64,000 nt of DNA from Dechloromonas sp. HYN0024 (GCF_003441615.1 NZ_CP031842.1:3194301-3258300), one strand, 5' to 3'; numbered from the stretch's first letter, positions 37,111 to 46,720 are shown. Numbers and translations are program-made. The notes: a model not told the origin generated them from the letters alone.

Positions 37111-38468
37111 CGGGCATCCCCCTGTTCGCCCACAGCAATCTCGATGCTGTCTTTGCCTGGAACACCGATGGACCAGTCAGCGTTGGCGACTATCTCGCCG
37201 ATGTTCGCTGGCTAAGCGAACAGTTGCCGGCAGCAGGGCATCTGCTCAACCTTTGTCATGACCGTTACCGCTTCGCCGTCGGCTTTGCCGCTGGCCTGCT
37301 TCGCGGCATGACCAGCCTGCAGCCATCATCCCAATCGGCCGAAACATTCACCCGACTGCAGGCAGAACACCCGGATCTGGTCTGTCTCTGTGACGGCCCC
37401 TCCGAGACGCTGGGCTTGCCACGCATCGACTTTCCGGCGATTCCGACTCTCCGGGTCAGGCCCCAAACTTCGCTGACTGGGGACCTCACCATCCCGCAGA
37501 TTTCAGCCGACCACCTCGCCGCCATTCTGTTCACCTCAGGTTCAACCGGCCTCCCGCAGGCGCAGCGCAAAACCTGGGGAAAACTGGTCGCCAACGGCTG
37601 CGCCGAAGCCATTGCCCTCGGCCTTGATCGCCAGCCACACGCCATCGTCGGCACGGTACCCGTTCAGCACAGTTACGGCTTCGAATCGACCTTTCTGCTC
37701 GCCCTCCATGGCGGCTGTGCCTTCTGGTCCGGCAAGCCGTTCTATCCCCAGGATATCGCCAGCGCCCTGGATGCCGTGCCACAGCCCCGCCTGCTAGTGA
37801 CAACGCCGTTTCACCTGTCGGCACTACTCTCCGCGGGCATCGATCTGCCGCCGGTCGACAAGCTGCTTTCTGCCACAGCGGCACTCTCCACCGCACTGGC
37901 CAGCGAAGCCGAAAGGCGAACCGGCGCGCCCATGCTGGAAATTTACGGGTCGACCGAATCGGGCCAGCTCGCCACCCGGCGGACCACCGAGGGCGCTGCC
38001 TGGACGCTGCTGCCGGGCGTCCGCCTGAGGCAGGATGGCGATGAAACAATCGCCTGCGATGGCCATGTCGAAGGCTGCGTCGCACTGTCCGACCTGATCG
38101 AACTCCTGCCTGACCGGCGCTTCCTGCTGCACGGTCGCCAAGCCGACCTCATCAACATCGCCGGCAAGCGAACCTCGCTGGCCTATCTGAATCATCAACT
38201 TGGCGCCATTCCGGGCGTCGTCGATGGCGCCTTCTTCCTGCCCGACGACGAAGATCCGGACGGCATCACCCGCCTCACCGCCTTCGTCGTCGCCCCCGAC
38301 CTCAGCGCCCGACAAGTCACTCTCGCACTGCGCCAGCGCATCGATGCGCTTTTCCTGCCCCGGCCGCTGGTCCTCGTCGATACACTGCCCCGCAACAGTA
38401 CGGGCAAGCTGCCGCGCAGCGAACTGCAGGCGCTCTATGCCGACAAGGTCAGCCATGACGGGCGCTGA
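37107..38468 (+). CDS. AMP-dependent acyl/aryl ligase
   Basis: 453 residues. Adenylate-forming enzyme: phosphate loop TSGSTGLPQ near 140, YGSTES near 280 and the C-terminal catalytic Lys in NSTGKLPR near 433. Here it probably activates a hydroxybenzoate starter and loads it on an ACP, the role of the ligase in aryl-polyene and xanthomonadin pathways. The aromatic substrate is inferred from the chorismatase gene in the same locus. The ATG at 37107 overlaps the preceding stop as ATGA; upstream ORF sequence is a shadow. Confidence 0.88.
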   Translation: MTGIPLFAHSNLDAVFAWNTDGPVSVGDYLADVRWLSEQLPAAGHLLNLCHDRYRFAVGFAAGLLRGMTSLQPSSQSAETFTRLQAEHPDLVCLCDGPSETLGLPRIDFPAIPTLRVRPQTSLTGDLTIPQISADHLAAILFTSGSTGLPQAQRKTWGKLVANGCAEAIALGLDRQPHAIVGTVPVQHSYGFESTFLLALHGGCAFWSGKPFYPQDIASALDAVPQPRLLVTTPFHLSALLSAGIDLPPVDKLLSATAALSTALASEAERRTGAPMLEIYGSTESGQLATRRTTEGAAWTLLPGVRLRQDGDETIACDGHVEGCVALSDLIELLPDRRFLLHGRQADLINIAGKRTSLAYLNHQLGAIPGVVDGAFFLPDDEDPDGITRLTAFVVAPDLSARQVTLALRQRIDALFLPRPLVLVDTLPRNSTGKLPRSELQALYADKVSHDGR

Positions 38469-38760
38469 ATACGACTGGACCGTTCCGGCCGATCATCCGG
38501 CCTTTGCCGGCCACTTTCCCGGCCGGCCCATCGTGCCGGGCGTCGTACTGCTGGACCGCGCCATCCTGTTTGCCGAAGCGATGCTCGGCACGAGCGGGTT
38601 GAACTGGCAGGTCGGCAATGCCAAGTTTTTCAGCCCCGTCGGACCAGAGGAAGCGCTCACTTTCGCTTTATCGACGAGCCCAAGAGGGGCAATCGCCTTC
38701 ACCGTGCGGACGGGCGAGCGCGATATTGCCTCCGGCAGCCTGACCCGTGCCGTGCCATGA
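38455..38760 (+). CDS. Hotdog-fold 3-hydroxyacyl-ACP dehydratase-like protein 1
   Basis: 101 residues, FabZ/FabA-like hotdog fold with HPAFAGHFPGRPIVPGVVLLD, in which the His is the expected catalytic residue. It would remove water from a hydroxyacyl-ACP to make the polyene double bonds, together with the second hotdog protein at 48861. It lacks the usual long C-terminus and is short for the family. Start ATG overlaps the ligase end by 14 nt. Confidence 0.82.
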   Translation: MTGAEYDWTVPADHPAFAGHFPGRPIVPGVVLLDRAILFAEAMLGTSGLNWQVGNAKFFSPVGPEEALTFALSTSPRGAIAFTVRTGERDIASGSLTRAVP

Positions 38761-39668
38761 GCGAAAAAGACCCAACTGACGCCGACTGGATGCGCCAGCA
38801 GGAACGCAGCAATCTCGCCATCCTCAAGCTCATGGTGTGGATTTCGCTAACCTTCGGCCGGCGCATCGGCCGCGTCGTCCTCTATGGCATAGCTGCCTAC
38901 TACGTGCTGTTTGCGCCGCGCGCCCGGCGCTTCAGCCGGAACTACCTGAACCTTGCGCTCGGCCGCTGGTCGCAGTGGTCTGACGGTTTTCAGCATATAT
39001 TTTCGTTCGCCAGCACGATTCACGACCGGATTTACCTGCTCAACGACCGTTTCGAACTGTTCGACATCGAAATCATCGGTAGCGCGGCCGTTCAGAAGGC
39101 CGCCGAAGAACACCCGGGCGCTTTGCTGCTCGGTGCCCACCTCGGCAGTTTCGAGGTTCTCCGGGCGGTCGGGCGAGGGCAGCGGGGGCTACGTATCGCG
39201 ATGATGATGTACGAGGAAAATGCCCGCATGATCAATGCCACACTCGAAGCGATCAATCCGGCGGCAAGCCAGGACATCATCCCGCTCGGTCGCATGGATT
39301 CGATGCTGCAGGCCCGCGACCGGCTCGATGAGGGCTATCTGGTCGGCATGCTCGCCGACCGCGGACTGGGCGACGATGCGACGATGGACTGCCATTTTCT
39401 CGGCAAACCGGCGCCGTTTCCGCTCGGCCCCTTCCGCATGGCCGCCATGCTGCGCCGTCCCGTCTTTTTCATGACCGGCCTGTATCTGGGTGGCAACCGC
39501 TACCAGCTGCATTTCGAACCGCTCGCCGATTTCTCGCAGACCTCCCGCGAAGAGCGCGATACCGCGATTCATGCCGCCATGCAGGGCTACGCCGACAAAC
39601 TGACGCATTATTGTCAGCGCGCCCCCTACAACTGGTTCAATTTCTTCGATTTCTGGCAGAAAAAATGA
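38757..39668 (+). CDS. LpxL/HtrB-like acyltransferase
   Basis: 303 residues, one N-terminal membrane segment and the lysophospholipid acyltransferase fold (GAHLGSFEV corresponds to the HX4D/E-type motif, and LADRGLGDDA follows). In aryl-polyene loci such enzymes are thought to join the polyene to a lipid or sugar-lipid. It could equally act on lipid A. Coupled by ATGA to both neighbours. Confidence 0.82.
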   Translation: MSEKDPTDADWMRQQERSNLAILKLMVWISLTFGRRIGRVVLYGIAAYYVLFAPRARRFSRNYLNLALGRWSQWSDGFQHIFSFASTIHDRIYLLNDRFELFDIEIIGSAAVQKAAEEHPGALLLGAHLGSFEVLRAVGRGQRGLRIAMMMYEENARMINATLEAINPAASQDIIPLGRMDSMLQARDRLDEGYLVGMLADRGLGDDATMDCHFLGKPAPFPLGPFRMAAMLRRPVFFMTGLYLGGNRYQLHFEPLADFSQTSREERDTAIHAAMQGYADKLTHYCQRAPYNWFNFFDFWQKK

Positions 39669-40234
39669 TCAAACGTCTCCTCGGCGGCCTCTTTTTGCTG
39701 GCCCTCGCCCTGCCTGCCACAGCCGCCTTCGATGTCGGCCAGCTGATGACCGACCTGGCGCGAAACAAAGGGGGGAAGGCCAGATTCATCGAGAAAAAAT
39801 ACATCTCGCTGCTCGACAAGCCTGTCGTGTCATCCGGGGAAATGAGCTACACGGCGCCCGATCGCCTGGAAAAACGGACCCTGCTGCCCAAAGTGGAAAC
39901 ACTGCTGCTCGACAAAGACATGCTGTCAATCGAGCGTGAAAAGCAGAAATTGACTATCAATCTCGCCAACCAGCCCGAGGCGCTGGCTTTCGTCGACAGC
40001 ATCCGGGGCACCCTATCCGGTAACCGTGCGGCACTCGAGAAAAATTACGCCCTTCATTTATCGGGTAATTCAGACAAGTGGGTGCTTACTCTGTTGCCCA
40101 GTGACCAGAAAATCGCGACGCTGGTCCTGCGCATCACGGTGAGCGGCAACAAGGGCCTGATCCGCAGCATCGAGTACCTGCAGGCCGACGGCGACCGTTC
40201 CTTGCTCACCATGGAAGCCATCGAGATCAAATGA
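39665..40234 (+). CDS. LolA-like outer-membrane lipoprotein carrier
   Basis: 189 residues with a signal peptide (basic MIKR, hydrophobic core, ATA cleavage near residue 20) and a half-barrel LolA-like domain beginning FDVGQLMTDLARNKGGKARF. LolA-like proteins in aryl-polyene clusters probably escort the pigment-lipid across the periplasm. It precedes the MMPL exporter and overlaps it by ATGA. Confidence 0.85.
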   Translation: MIKRLLGGLFLLALALPATAAFDVGQLMTDLARNKGGKARFIEKKYISLLDKPVVSSGEMSYTAPDRLEKRTLLPKVETLLLDKDMLSIEREKQKLTINLANQPEALAFVDSIRGTLSGNRAALEKNYALHLSGNSDKWVLTLLPSDQKIATLVLRITVSGNKGLIRSIEYLQADGDRSLLTMEAIEIK

Positions 40235-42570
40235 GCCGGCCGGCCATCCGCGCTTTTCTGTTCTGGCTGCTGGCCATGGCAGCCGGGTCGGTCATCGTCT
40301 GGAACAGCCGCTTTTCGGCCGACATGTCCTTCTTCCTCCCGGCCAGGCCGAGCGCCGAGCAACAGGTGCTGGTCGACCAGTTGAAAGAGGGGGTTGTCTC
40401 GCGCCTCCTGATGGTGGCTATCGAAGGTGGTGAGGCTGCCCAGCGCGCCGCCGTTTCACGCCAGTTGCGCAGTCGACTGGCGAAGATGTCCGAATTTGTA
40501 GCGGTCCAGAACGGTGAAGCCGGCAGCCTCGATGCCGACCGCGACTTCCTGTTCCGCCACCGCTACCTGCTCAGCCCGGCCGTGACGCCAGAACGCTTCA
40601 CGGTCGATGGCCTGCGCGACAGCATCGCCAGCAGCGTCGATCTCCTCGCTTCACCGGCTGGCATGATGATAAAACCGCTGCTGCCGCGCGATCCGACCGG
40701 CGAAATGATCGAGCTGCTCTCCGGCCTCAACGCCGGCGCCCAACCGAATGCACGTGAAGGCGTCTGGGCCTCGCGTGACGGCGATCGGGCGATGCTCCTG
40801 ATCCAGACGGCCGCTCTCGGCTCCGATACCGACGGGCAGGAGCAGGCCATCGCGACGATCCACCAGCAATTTGCTCAAAGCGCCCAGGAGGCCGGCTTCA
40901 GCGAGGCCGGCATGCGGCTTTCCGGACCCGGCCTCTTTGCCGTGAAATCGCGGGAAACGATCAAGAGCGAAGTCAGCCGCCTTTCGTTGATCAGCACTCT
41001 GGCCATCATCGCCGTGCTTTTCTTCGTCTATCGCTCAGCCCGGCTCCTGACCCTCGGCCTGCTGCCCGTAGTCAGCGGCGCACTGGCCGGCATCGTCGCC
41101 GTCAGCCTCGTTTACGGCACCGTTTTCGGCATTACCGTCGGCTTCGGCTCGGCACTGATCGGAGAGGCCGTCGATTATTCGATCTATTACTTCGTCCAGT
41201 CCGGCCGGCTCGGTGCCGATGAATGGCGAAAACATTTCTGGCCGACCGTCCGGCTCGGCGTATTAGCCTCGATTTGTGGCTTCGCCGCGCTGCTTTTCTC
41301 GGGTTTCCCGGGCCTCGCCCAACTCGGCCTCTATGCCCTGAGCGGCGTCCTCACCGCCGCACTCGTCACCCGCTTCATCCTGCCGGATCTGGCCGGCGAC
41401 GAACATCCGATACGCGACCTGAGTCACCTCGCACCGCCGCTCAATTCTGCCATCCGGGCGCTGCGCCGCCTGCGCTGGCCTATCATCTTGCTGACAGCTG
41501 CCGCGGCAGCTGTGCTCGTCGTCGACCGCGAACATCTGTGGCACCCCAACCTGTCGGCACTGAGTACGGTCAGCACTGAAGATGGCGCCACCGACAATGC
41601 CCTGCGCGCCGATATCGGCGCGCCCGATTCGCGCTACATGGCGGTGATTACGGCGGCTAGCCGCGAAGCCGCGCTGCAGGCGGCCGAACGGGCAGGGCAG
41701 CAGCTCGATGCCCTGGTCGCCCAGGGCATCCTCGGCGGCTACGATAGCCCGGCCCGCTTCCTGCCCAGCCTGACCATGCAGGCCAGCCGCCGCGCCAGTC
41801 TGCCGAGCACCGACGAATTGCGACCGCGCCTGCAAGCTGCGCAGGCCGACTCCCCGCTCGCTGCAGTCAAACTCGGGGGCTTCCTCGACGATGTCGCACT
41901 AGCGAAAGAGCAGGGCGACCTCACCCGCGCATCGCTGAACGGCACCAGCCTCGCGCTGGCCGTCGACTCGCTGCTGCTGCAACGAACGGATAGCTGGAGT
42001 GTGCTGCTGCCACTGCGTCCCCCGGCCGGCGACAAGGGAATAGACATCGATATCGAACCGGTACGGGCAGCCCTTGCCGATAGCGGGGCGCTGTTCATCG
42101 ATATGAAGTTCGAGTTCGACCGGCTCTACAACGACTATCTCGATGAAGCGACCCTGCTTTCGCTGGCCGGCTTCGTCGCCATCGTCGCTCTGCTCGCCGT
42201 CACGCTGCGTTCGGCCCGTCGTCTCGGCGCCGTCCTGCTACCCTTGCTGCTCTCCGTCGTCATCGTTATCGCCGGCATTCATCTGGCTGGTGAACAACTG
42301 CATCTGCTGCACCTGATCGGCATGCTACTGATCGTCGCCGTCGGCTCCAATTACGCCCTGTTCTTCGACCGAGCCGGGAGCGAGCACCACCTCGATCCGT
42401 CAACCCTGGCCTCGATGGCCATCGCCAACCTGACCACTGCCATCGGCTTCGGCACACTCGCGTTGTCCAGCGTCCCGGTACTGCACGCCGTCGGCATCAC
42501 GGTCGGACCGGGTGCCGTTCTCGCCTTGCTCCTGTCGGCCGCCTTCGTTCCACGTGAAACCCTGGCATGA
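40231..42570 (+). CDS. MMPL/RND-family lipid exporter of the aryl-polyene locus
   Basis: 779 residues. Two copies of a unit of one membrane helix, a large periplasmic loop and five helices, as in RND/MMPL transporters; helix-rich regions at about 255-390 and 620-770. Homologous exporters in xanthomonadin and aryl-polyene clusters (XanJ type) are needed for the pigment to reach the outer membrane. The extreme 3' end contains a parS-like palindrome (42547-42560). Confidence 0.88.
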   Translation: MSRPAIRAFLFWLLAMAAGSVIVWNSRFSADMSFFLPARPSAEQQVLVDQLKEGVVSRLLMVAIEGGEAAQRAAVSRQLRSRLAKMSEFVAVQNGEAGSLDADRDFLFRHRYLLSPAVTPERFTVDGLRDSIASSVDLLASPAGMMIKPLLPRDPTGEMIELLSGLNAGAQPNAREGVWASRDGDRAMLLIQTAALGSDTDGQEQAIATIHQQFAQSAQEAGFSEAGMRLSGPGLFAVKSRETIKSEVSRLSLISTLAIIAVLFFVYRSARLLTLGLLPVVSGALAGIVAVSLVYGTVFGITVGFGSALIGEAVDYSIYYFVQSGRLGADEWRKHFWPTVRLGVLASICGFAALLFSGFPGLAQLGLYALSGVLTAALVTRFILPDLAGDEHPIRDLSHLAPPLNSAIRALRRLRWPIILLTAAAAAVLVVDREHLWHPNLSALSTVSTEDGATDNALRADIGAPDSRYMAVITAASREAALQAAERAGQQLDALVAQGILGGYDSPARFLPSLTMQASRRASLPSTDELRPRLQAAQADSPLAAVKLGGFLDDVALAKEQGDLTRASLNGTSLALAVDSLLLQRTDSWSVLLPLRPPAGDKGIDIDIEPVRAALADSGALFIDMKFEFDRLYNDYLDEATLLSLAGFVAIVALLAVTLRSARRLGAVLLPLLLSVVIVIAGIHLAGEQLHLLHLIGMLLIVAVGSNYALFFDRAGSEHHLDPSTLASMAIANLTTAIGFGTLALSSVPVLHAVGITVGPGAVLALLLSAAFVPRETLA
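42547..42560. promoter_or_regulatory. parS-like ParB binding site, site 2
   Basis: GTTCCACGTGAAAC matches the 14-bp parS core GTTNCACGTGAAAC. It sits in the last ten codons of the MMPL gene, coding for VPRET, so it is tolerated in the protein. Confidence 0.72.
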
Positions 42571-43211
42571 GCCGCCCACTGCGTACGCTGCGCCGTGAAA
42601 CCGGCGCCCCGGACCTGGTCGTGCTGCTGCCCGGTGCATACATGAAACCGGAAGATTTTGTCGAGGCAGGGTTTTTCAGTGCCGTCGAGCGACGCCGCCT
42701 GAAGCTCGACATCGCCGCGGTCGAGCTCGACCTCGACACGATTTCCGAGGGTAGTGCCGTCGCCGACGTCTTTGACCAGATCGTGCTGCCCGTCCGCCAA
42801 AACCACGAGCGCGTCTGGTTGGGCGGCATCTCGCTTGGCGGCCTGCTGACCCTGAGCCTGAATGCCGACCGGCCCGGTACTATCGATGGCCTGTGCCTGA
42901 TCGCACCCTATCCCGGCAGTCGGCTGACGACCAAACCCATCGCCAACGCTGGCGGCATCGACGCCTGGATACCCACCGCCGAACAACTGGACGACCCCGA
43001 ATTCCGCGTCTATCGCTGGCTCAAACAGGTGCCTGTCAATCTGCCGGCCTTTATCGGCTATGGCACCGAAGACCGCTTCGCCGATGGCATGGCGACCATC
43101 GCCGGACGTTTCCCGACACCTGCCCGGCAAACCATCCCAGGCGGCCACGAGTGGCCGGTCTGGCAGCTTTTGTGGGAACATTTCCTCGATCTCGGATATT
43201 TTGCCACCTGA
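42567..43211 (+). CDS. Alpha/beta-hydrolase, possible thioesterase
   Basis: 214 residues. Nucleophile Ser89 in GISLGG, Asp in GTEDRFAD and His in GGHEW give a plausible triad. No signal peptide. In this setting it might release or proofread acyl thioesters, but hydrolases of this type are generic and the substrate is not known. ATGA overlap with the MMPL gene; the next start follows after 1 nt. Confidence 0.78.
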   Translation: MSRPLRTLRRETGAPDLVVLLPGAYMKPEDFVEAGFFSAVERRRLKLDIAAVELDLDTISEGSAVADVFDQIVLPVRQNHERVWLGGISLGGLLTLSLNADRPGTIDGLCLIAPYPGSRLTTKPIANAGGIDAWIPTAEQLDDPEFRVYRWLKQVPVNLPAFIGYGTEDRFADGMATIAGRFPTPARQTIPGGHEWPVWQLLWEHFLDLGYFAT

Positions 43212-43212
43212 C

Positions 43213-44013
43213 ATGCCGACCCCCTGGAAGCCACCCCTCGCCATCAAGATGACACTCGCCACACATGCCGCCGCCGTGGTCGGCTGCCTCGTGTCGCCGT
43301 CCCTCTGGCCGTGGGCGCTCGGGGCGCTGATCGTCAATCACGTGATCATCACCACCGCCGGTCTGCTCCCGCGCACGACCTTGCTCGGGGCCAACCTGAC
43401 CCGCCTGCCGGCCAGCGCCGCCGCCCGCCGCGAAGTGGCCATCACCATCGACGACGGTCCAGACCCCGAAATCACTCCACGCGTGCTCGACCTGCTCGAT
43501 GTCCACAAGGCCAAGGCCACCTTCTTTTGTATTGGCTGGCGGGCCAGGGAAAACCCCGCGCTCTGCCAGGAAATCGTCGCCCGGGGCCACCAGCTTGAAA
43601 ACCATGGCGATGCGCATTCAAAAGCCTTTGCCACCTTCGGCCCCGGCCGCATGAAGGCCGACATTGCCGCTGCCCAGGCCACCTTCACCGAAATTACCGG
43701 CCGGGCACCGCGCTACTTTCGCGCCACGGCCGGGCTACGCAATCCCTTCCTCGACCCCGTCCTGCATAGCCTCGGCCTGAGGCTCGCCAGCTGGACGCGC
43801 CGCGCCTACGACACCCGCTGCGGGAACCCGGACACGGTTTTCCAGCGCCTGAGCCGCGACCTCGGGCCCGGTGACATCCTGCTTCTGCACGATGGCCATG
43901 CTGCCCGCACACCGGCAGGTCAGCCGGTCATCCTCGTCGTCCTGCCACGCCTTCTTGCCCTGCTCAGCGAACGTCGGCTCCAGCCCGTCACGCTGCCCGA
44001 TGCCATCCCATGA
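43213..44013 (+). CDS. Polysaccharide deacetylase (NodB-like)
   Basis: 266 residues. One or two N-terminal membrane segments (about 10-50), then a NodB homology domain: TIDDGPDPE supplies the Asp pair, ENHGDAHS the metal-binding His residues, and LLHDGH the late His. It would remove an N- or O-acetyl group from a sugar, probably outside the cytoplasmic membrane. A deacetylase in the middle of an aryl-polyene operon points to modification of a glycan or glycolipid to which the pigment is attached. The longer ORF upstream is out of register with the family. Confidence 0.85.
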   Translation: MPTPWKPPLAIKMTLATHAAAVVGCLVSPSLWPWALGALIVNHVIITTAGLLPRTTLLGANLTRLPASAAARREVAITIDDGPDPEITPRVLDLLDVHKAKATFFCIGWRARENPALCQEIVARGHQLENHGDAHSKAFATFGPGRMKADIAAAQATFTEITGRAPRYFRATAGLRNPFLDPVLHSLGLRLASWTRRAYDTRCGNPDTVFQRLSRDLGPGDILLLHDGHAARTPAGQPVILVVLPRLLALLSERRLQPVTLPDAIP

Positions 44014-44732
44014 GCCAAACCATCCTTCGCAAACTCCTCGATGAAGCCAGCCGGCCGTTCGCCAGCAGCGGTCATTTTGCCTATCACTACGCGCGCGGCA
44101 AGCTGTCCTCCGACAGCATCTTCCGGGAAATTCTCAGACGCGGCCTTTTCCCTGCCGAAGGCCGTTACCTCGACCTTGGCTGCGGCCAGGGCAGCCTGTT
44201 TTCCTGGCTGCTTGCCGCCCGCAAGCTCTATGAAACCGGCCACTGGCCGAAGGGCTGGCCAGCGCCCCCCAAGCCACTGCAACTGCGGGGCATCGAGTTG
44301 ATGCAGAAGGATGTCGACCGTGCCGTTCGGGCCTTCGGCTCCGACCACACCATCCTCCGCATCGAGCAGGGCGACATGACCAAAGCGGACTTCGGCAGCG
44401 CCGATGTCATCACCATCCTCGATGCCTTGCACTATGTCGATCATGCCCACCAGAAAGACGTGATCATGCGCATCCGCTCAGCGCTGCCGGCCGGCGGCCT
44501 GTTCCTTACCCGGGTCGGTGACGCCTCGGCCGGCCTGCCGTATCACCTGTGCAACTGGGTCGACCACGCAGTCACGTTCATGCGTGGCCACCGCCTGCCC
44601 CGCCTCCATTGCCGCACCCTGACCGAGTGGATCGCCTTGCTTGAAAGCATCGGTTTCACGGTCGAGACGGACCCGATGAACGCCGGCAAACCCTTCGCCA
44701 ACGTCATGCTCGTTTGCCGCGTCCCGGCCTGA
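44010..44732 (+). CDS. Class I SAM-dependent methyltransferase
   Basis: 240 residues. SAM motif I LDLGCGQGSLFSW near residues 52-64, later ILDALHYVDH and LFLTRVGDASAG. Similar enzymes occur in aryl-polyene clusters, where O-methylation of the aryl head is the expected activity. The substrate is inferred, not shown. ATGA overlap with the deacetylase gene. Confidence 0.85.
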   Translation: MSQTILRKLLDEASRPFASSGHFAYHYARGKLSSDSIFREILRRGLFPAEGRYLDLGCGQGSLFSWLLAARKLYETGHWPKGWPAPPKPLQLRGIELMQKDVDRAVRAFGSDHTILRIEQGDMTKADFGSADVITILDALHYVDHAHQKDVIMRIRSALPAGGLFLTRVGDASAGLPYHLCNWVDHAVTFMRGHRLPRLHCRTLTEWIALLESIGFTVETDPMNAGKPFANVMLVCRVPA

Positions 44733-44736
44733 CACA

Positions 44737-45921
44737 GTGACCCGGCCCAACCGCCTGCCCCTCGTCGCCGCAGCCATGCTCGCCATGCTGGCCGGTTGCT
44801 CGACGTTCGACGAAGGCGGCGAGGAGGGCGGCGCACTGCCCCCCGACATGGCACGCCGGGCCGACGGCAAAACAGCCACGGCGTGGCCGACCTCTCTGCC
44901 CGAAGCCGAGGTCAAAAAGCGCATCGTCCAGCTCATCCCTGCGTCGGCAAAAGACCGGCCAGGTTGGGCCAATGACCTGCATACCGCTTTCAAGACCCTG
45001 GAAGTGCCACACGCCACCCAGACTTATTGCGCCGCCATCGCCATCATTGAGCAGGAGTCGACTTTCCAGGCCGACCCAGTGGTACCCGGCCTGCCGGCCA
45101 TCGTCCGCCGCGAACTGGAAAGCCGGGCCGGCCGCTATGGCGTGCCCTCGCTCATCGTTACCGCAGCCCTGAGCAAGACCTCGCCCGATGGCAGGAGTTA
45201 TAACGAACGCATCGATGCCTTGAAGTCCGAGCGACAGATCAACAGCCTGTTCGAGGACATGATTGGCGAACTGCCCTTCGGCCGCCAGCTATTCGCCGAC
45301 TACAATCCGGTGCGTACCGGTGGCCCGATGCAGGTCAGCATCGAGTTCGCGACGCAACACGTCAAGGAACGCGACTACCCCTACCCGATGCCGAAAAAGG
45401 TCCGCGACGAAGTGTTCACACGGCGCGGTGGCGTCTATTTCGGCAGCGCCATCCTGCTCGACTATGAAGTGCCGTACGACAACATCGTCTACCGCTTCGC
45501 CGACTTCAACGCCGGCCGCTACAGCAGCCGCAATGCCGCCTTCCAACTGGCGCTCGGCAGGATATCCGGCAAACCGCTGGCGCCGGATGGCGACCTGCTG
45601 CGTTACGAAGACGGCAAACCGGCGACGCTGGCGAGTAGCGTCGAGGAGGTCGCCATCGGCATCGCCGGCCGACTCGACATGAGCCGTCCGCAGATCCGCC
45701 GTGACCTGCTCCTCGAAAAATCCATGGCCTTCGGCCGCAGCCCGCTCTACAACCGCGTTTTCGAGTTGGCCGAGCGGAATGGAAAACCCATGGCCAGGCA
45801 GGCCATGCCGCAGATCGACCTGAAAAGTCCAAAAATCACCCGCAAGTTGACCACCGAATGGTTCGCCAAACGTGTCGAAGGTCGTTATCGAATCTGCCTG
45901 ACCCGGTATAACAGCCAATAA
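44737..45921 (+). CDS. DUF1615 lipoprotein
   Basis: 394 residues with a GTG start 4 nt after the methyltransferase. The lipobox LAGC gives lipidated Cys21, so the mature protein is likely anchored to an outer- or inner-membrane leaflet. The remainder matches the DUF1615 pattern (IEQESTFQADP near 105, RTGGPMQVS near 190). Function unknown; the QESTFQADP stretch recalls lytic transglycosylase-like folds, but I would not claim that activity. Last gene before a convergent gene interrupts the unit. Confidence 0.85.
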   Translation: MTRPNRLPLVAAAMLAMLAGCSTFDEGGEEGGALPPDMARRADGKTATAWPTSLPEAEVKKRIVQLIPASAKDRPGWANDLHTAFKTLEVPHATQTYCAAIAIIEQESTFQADPVVPGLPAIVRRELESRAGRYGVPSLIVTAALSKTSPDGRSYNERIDALKSERQINSLFEDMIGELPFGRQLFADYNPVRTGGPMQVSIEFATQHVKERDYPYPMPKKVRDEVFTRRGGVYFGSAILLDYEVPYDNIVYRFADFNAGRYSSRNAAFQLALGRISGKPLAPDGDLLRYEDGKPATLASSVEEVAIGIAGRLDMSRPQIRRDLLLEKSMAFGRSPLYNRVFELAERNGKPMARQAMPQIDLKSPKITRKLTTEWFAKRVEGRYRICLTRYNSQ

Positions 45922-45931
45922 TCATCGACCA

Positions 45932-46720
45932 TCACCGGGCCACCATCCAGGCGACAATCTGCCCGACCACGTCGCGCTCGATGCCGTTGAACCCGTGATA
46001 GGCCATCGCCTCGCATGGATCACCTCGACTGATACCCTCACCAAACGACAGCAATTGCTTGCGCGGCAAGTCGGCAAGCTTCCGCATCAGGCCCGGGATC
46101 TCGCTGTATGCACAATGGCTGCAAGCATCCTGCTCGTGATGCACGACGAGCACTGGAATAGTCAGCTGATCGAGCGCCATGGCCGGTACCGCAGGCGCCT
46201 TTGGGTCAGTCAGGATGGTCGCCGTCAGCACCAGGCCATCCGGCCCGTCCGTCCGGTTCAGGCGCGTCGCGACTGCCGCGACTGACTGCGTACCGCGACT
46301 GGTGCCGATCAACCACACCGGCAAGCCCGTCTGCTGGCGAACCCAGGCGATCACCGCCCGGGCATCCGCCGCGTGCTCCGCACCCTGGCGGAAACCACTC
46401 AAATAGGGAAATGACAGCCGATCAGACGGCGCATCGATGATCACCGTGAGCAGTCCCTGATCGACAAACAGTTGCCGGCTGCGTATCAGGAAATTGCCCT
46501 TGCCCCAGCCGAATGAACCATCCGTGCCAATCTGCAAGCCCCCGTGCCCACCGGCAAAGAGAATCACCGCAGCCTTCGGCGAGGGCGGTGCCAAGACCAG
46601 CAGGCGTTGCGTCACACCCGGTCGGGTTGGGATATCGACCACTTTTGGCTCGGTCTCGCCATACACCAGCGATGCAACAAGACACGATGCCAGTACAAGC
46701 CAGTTCTTGAATCTCTTCAT
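45932..46720 (-). CDS. Secreted alpha/beta-hydrolase-like protein
   Basis: 262 residues from the ATG at 46720. Signal peptide (KRFKN then a hydrophobic core, VYG cleavage). Alpha/beta-hydrolase features: oxyanion-type stretch LFAGGHGGLQ, nucleophile in IGTSRGTQS and a late His in YHGFNG, plus CSHC. Substrate unknown. It is the only minus-strand gene in a 15-kb plus-strand stretch and separates the two halves of the rightward pigment genes. An upstream in-frame start at 46834 would add residues with no signal peptide character. Confidence 0.8.
   Translation of the reverse strand: MKRFKNWLVLASCLVASLVYGETEPKVVDIPTRPGVTQRLLVLAPPSPKAAVILFAGGHGGLQIGTDGSFGWGKGNFLIRSRQLFVDQGLLTVIIDAPSDRLSFPYLSGFRQGAEHAADARAVIAWVRQQTGLPVWLIGTSRGTQSVAAVATRLNRTDGPDGLVLTATILTDPKAPAVPAMALDQLTIPVLVVHHEQDACSHCAYSEIPGLMRKLADLPRKQLLSFGEGISRGDPCEAMAYHGFNGIERDVVGQIVAWMVAR

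Noticed and set aside
40745..40760. CACGTGAA in the MMPL gene as another parS
   Set aside because: The flanks do not match the palindrome; only the six central bases are symmetrical.
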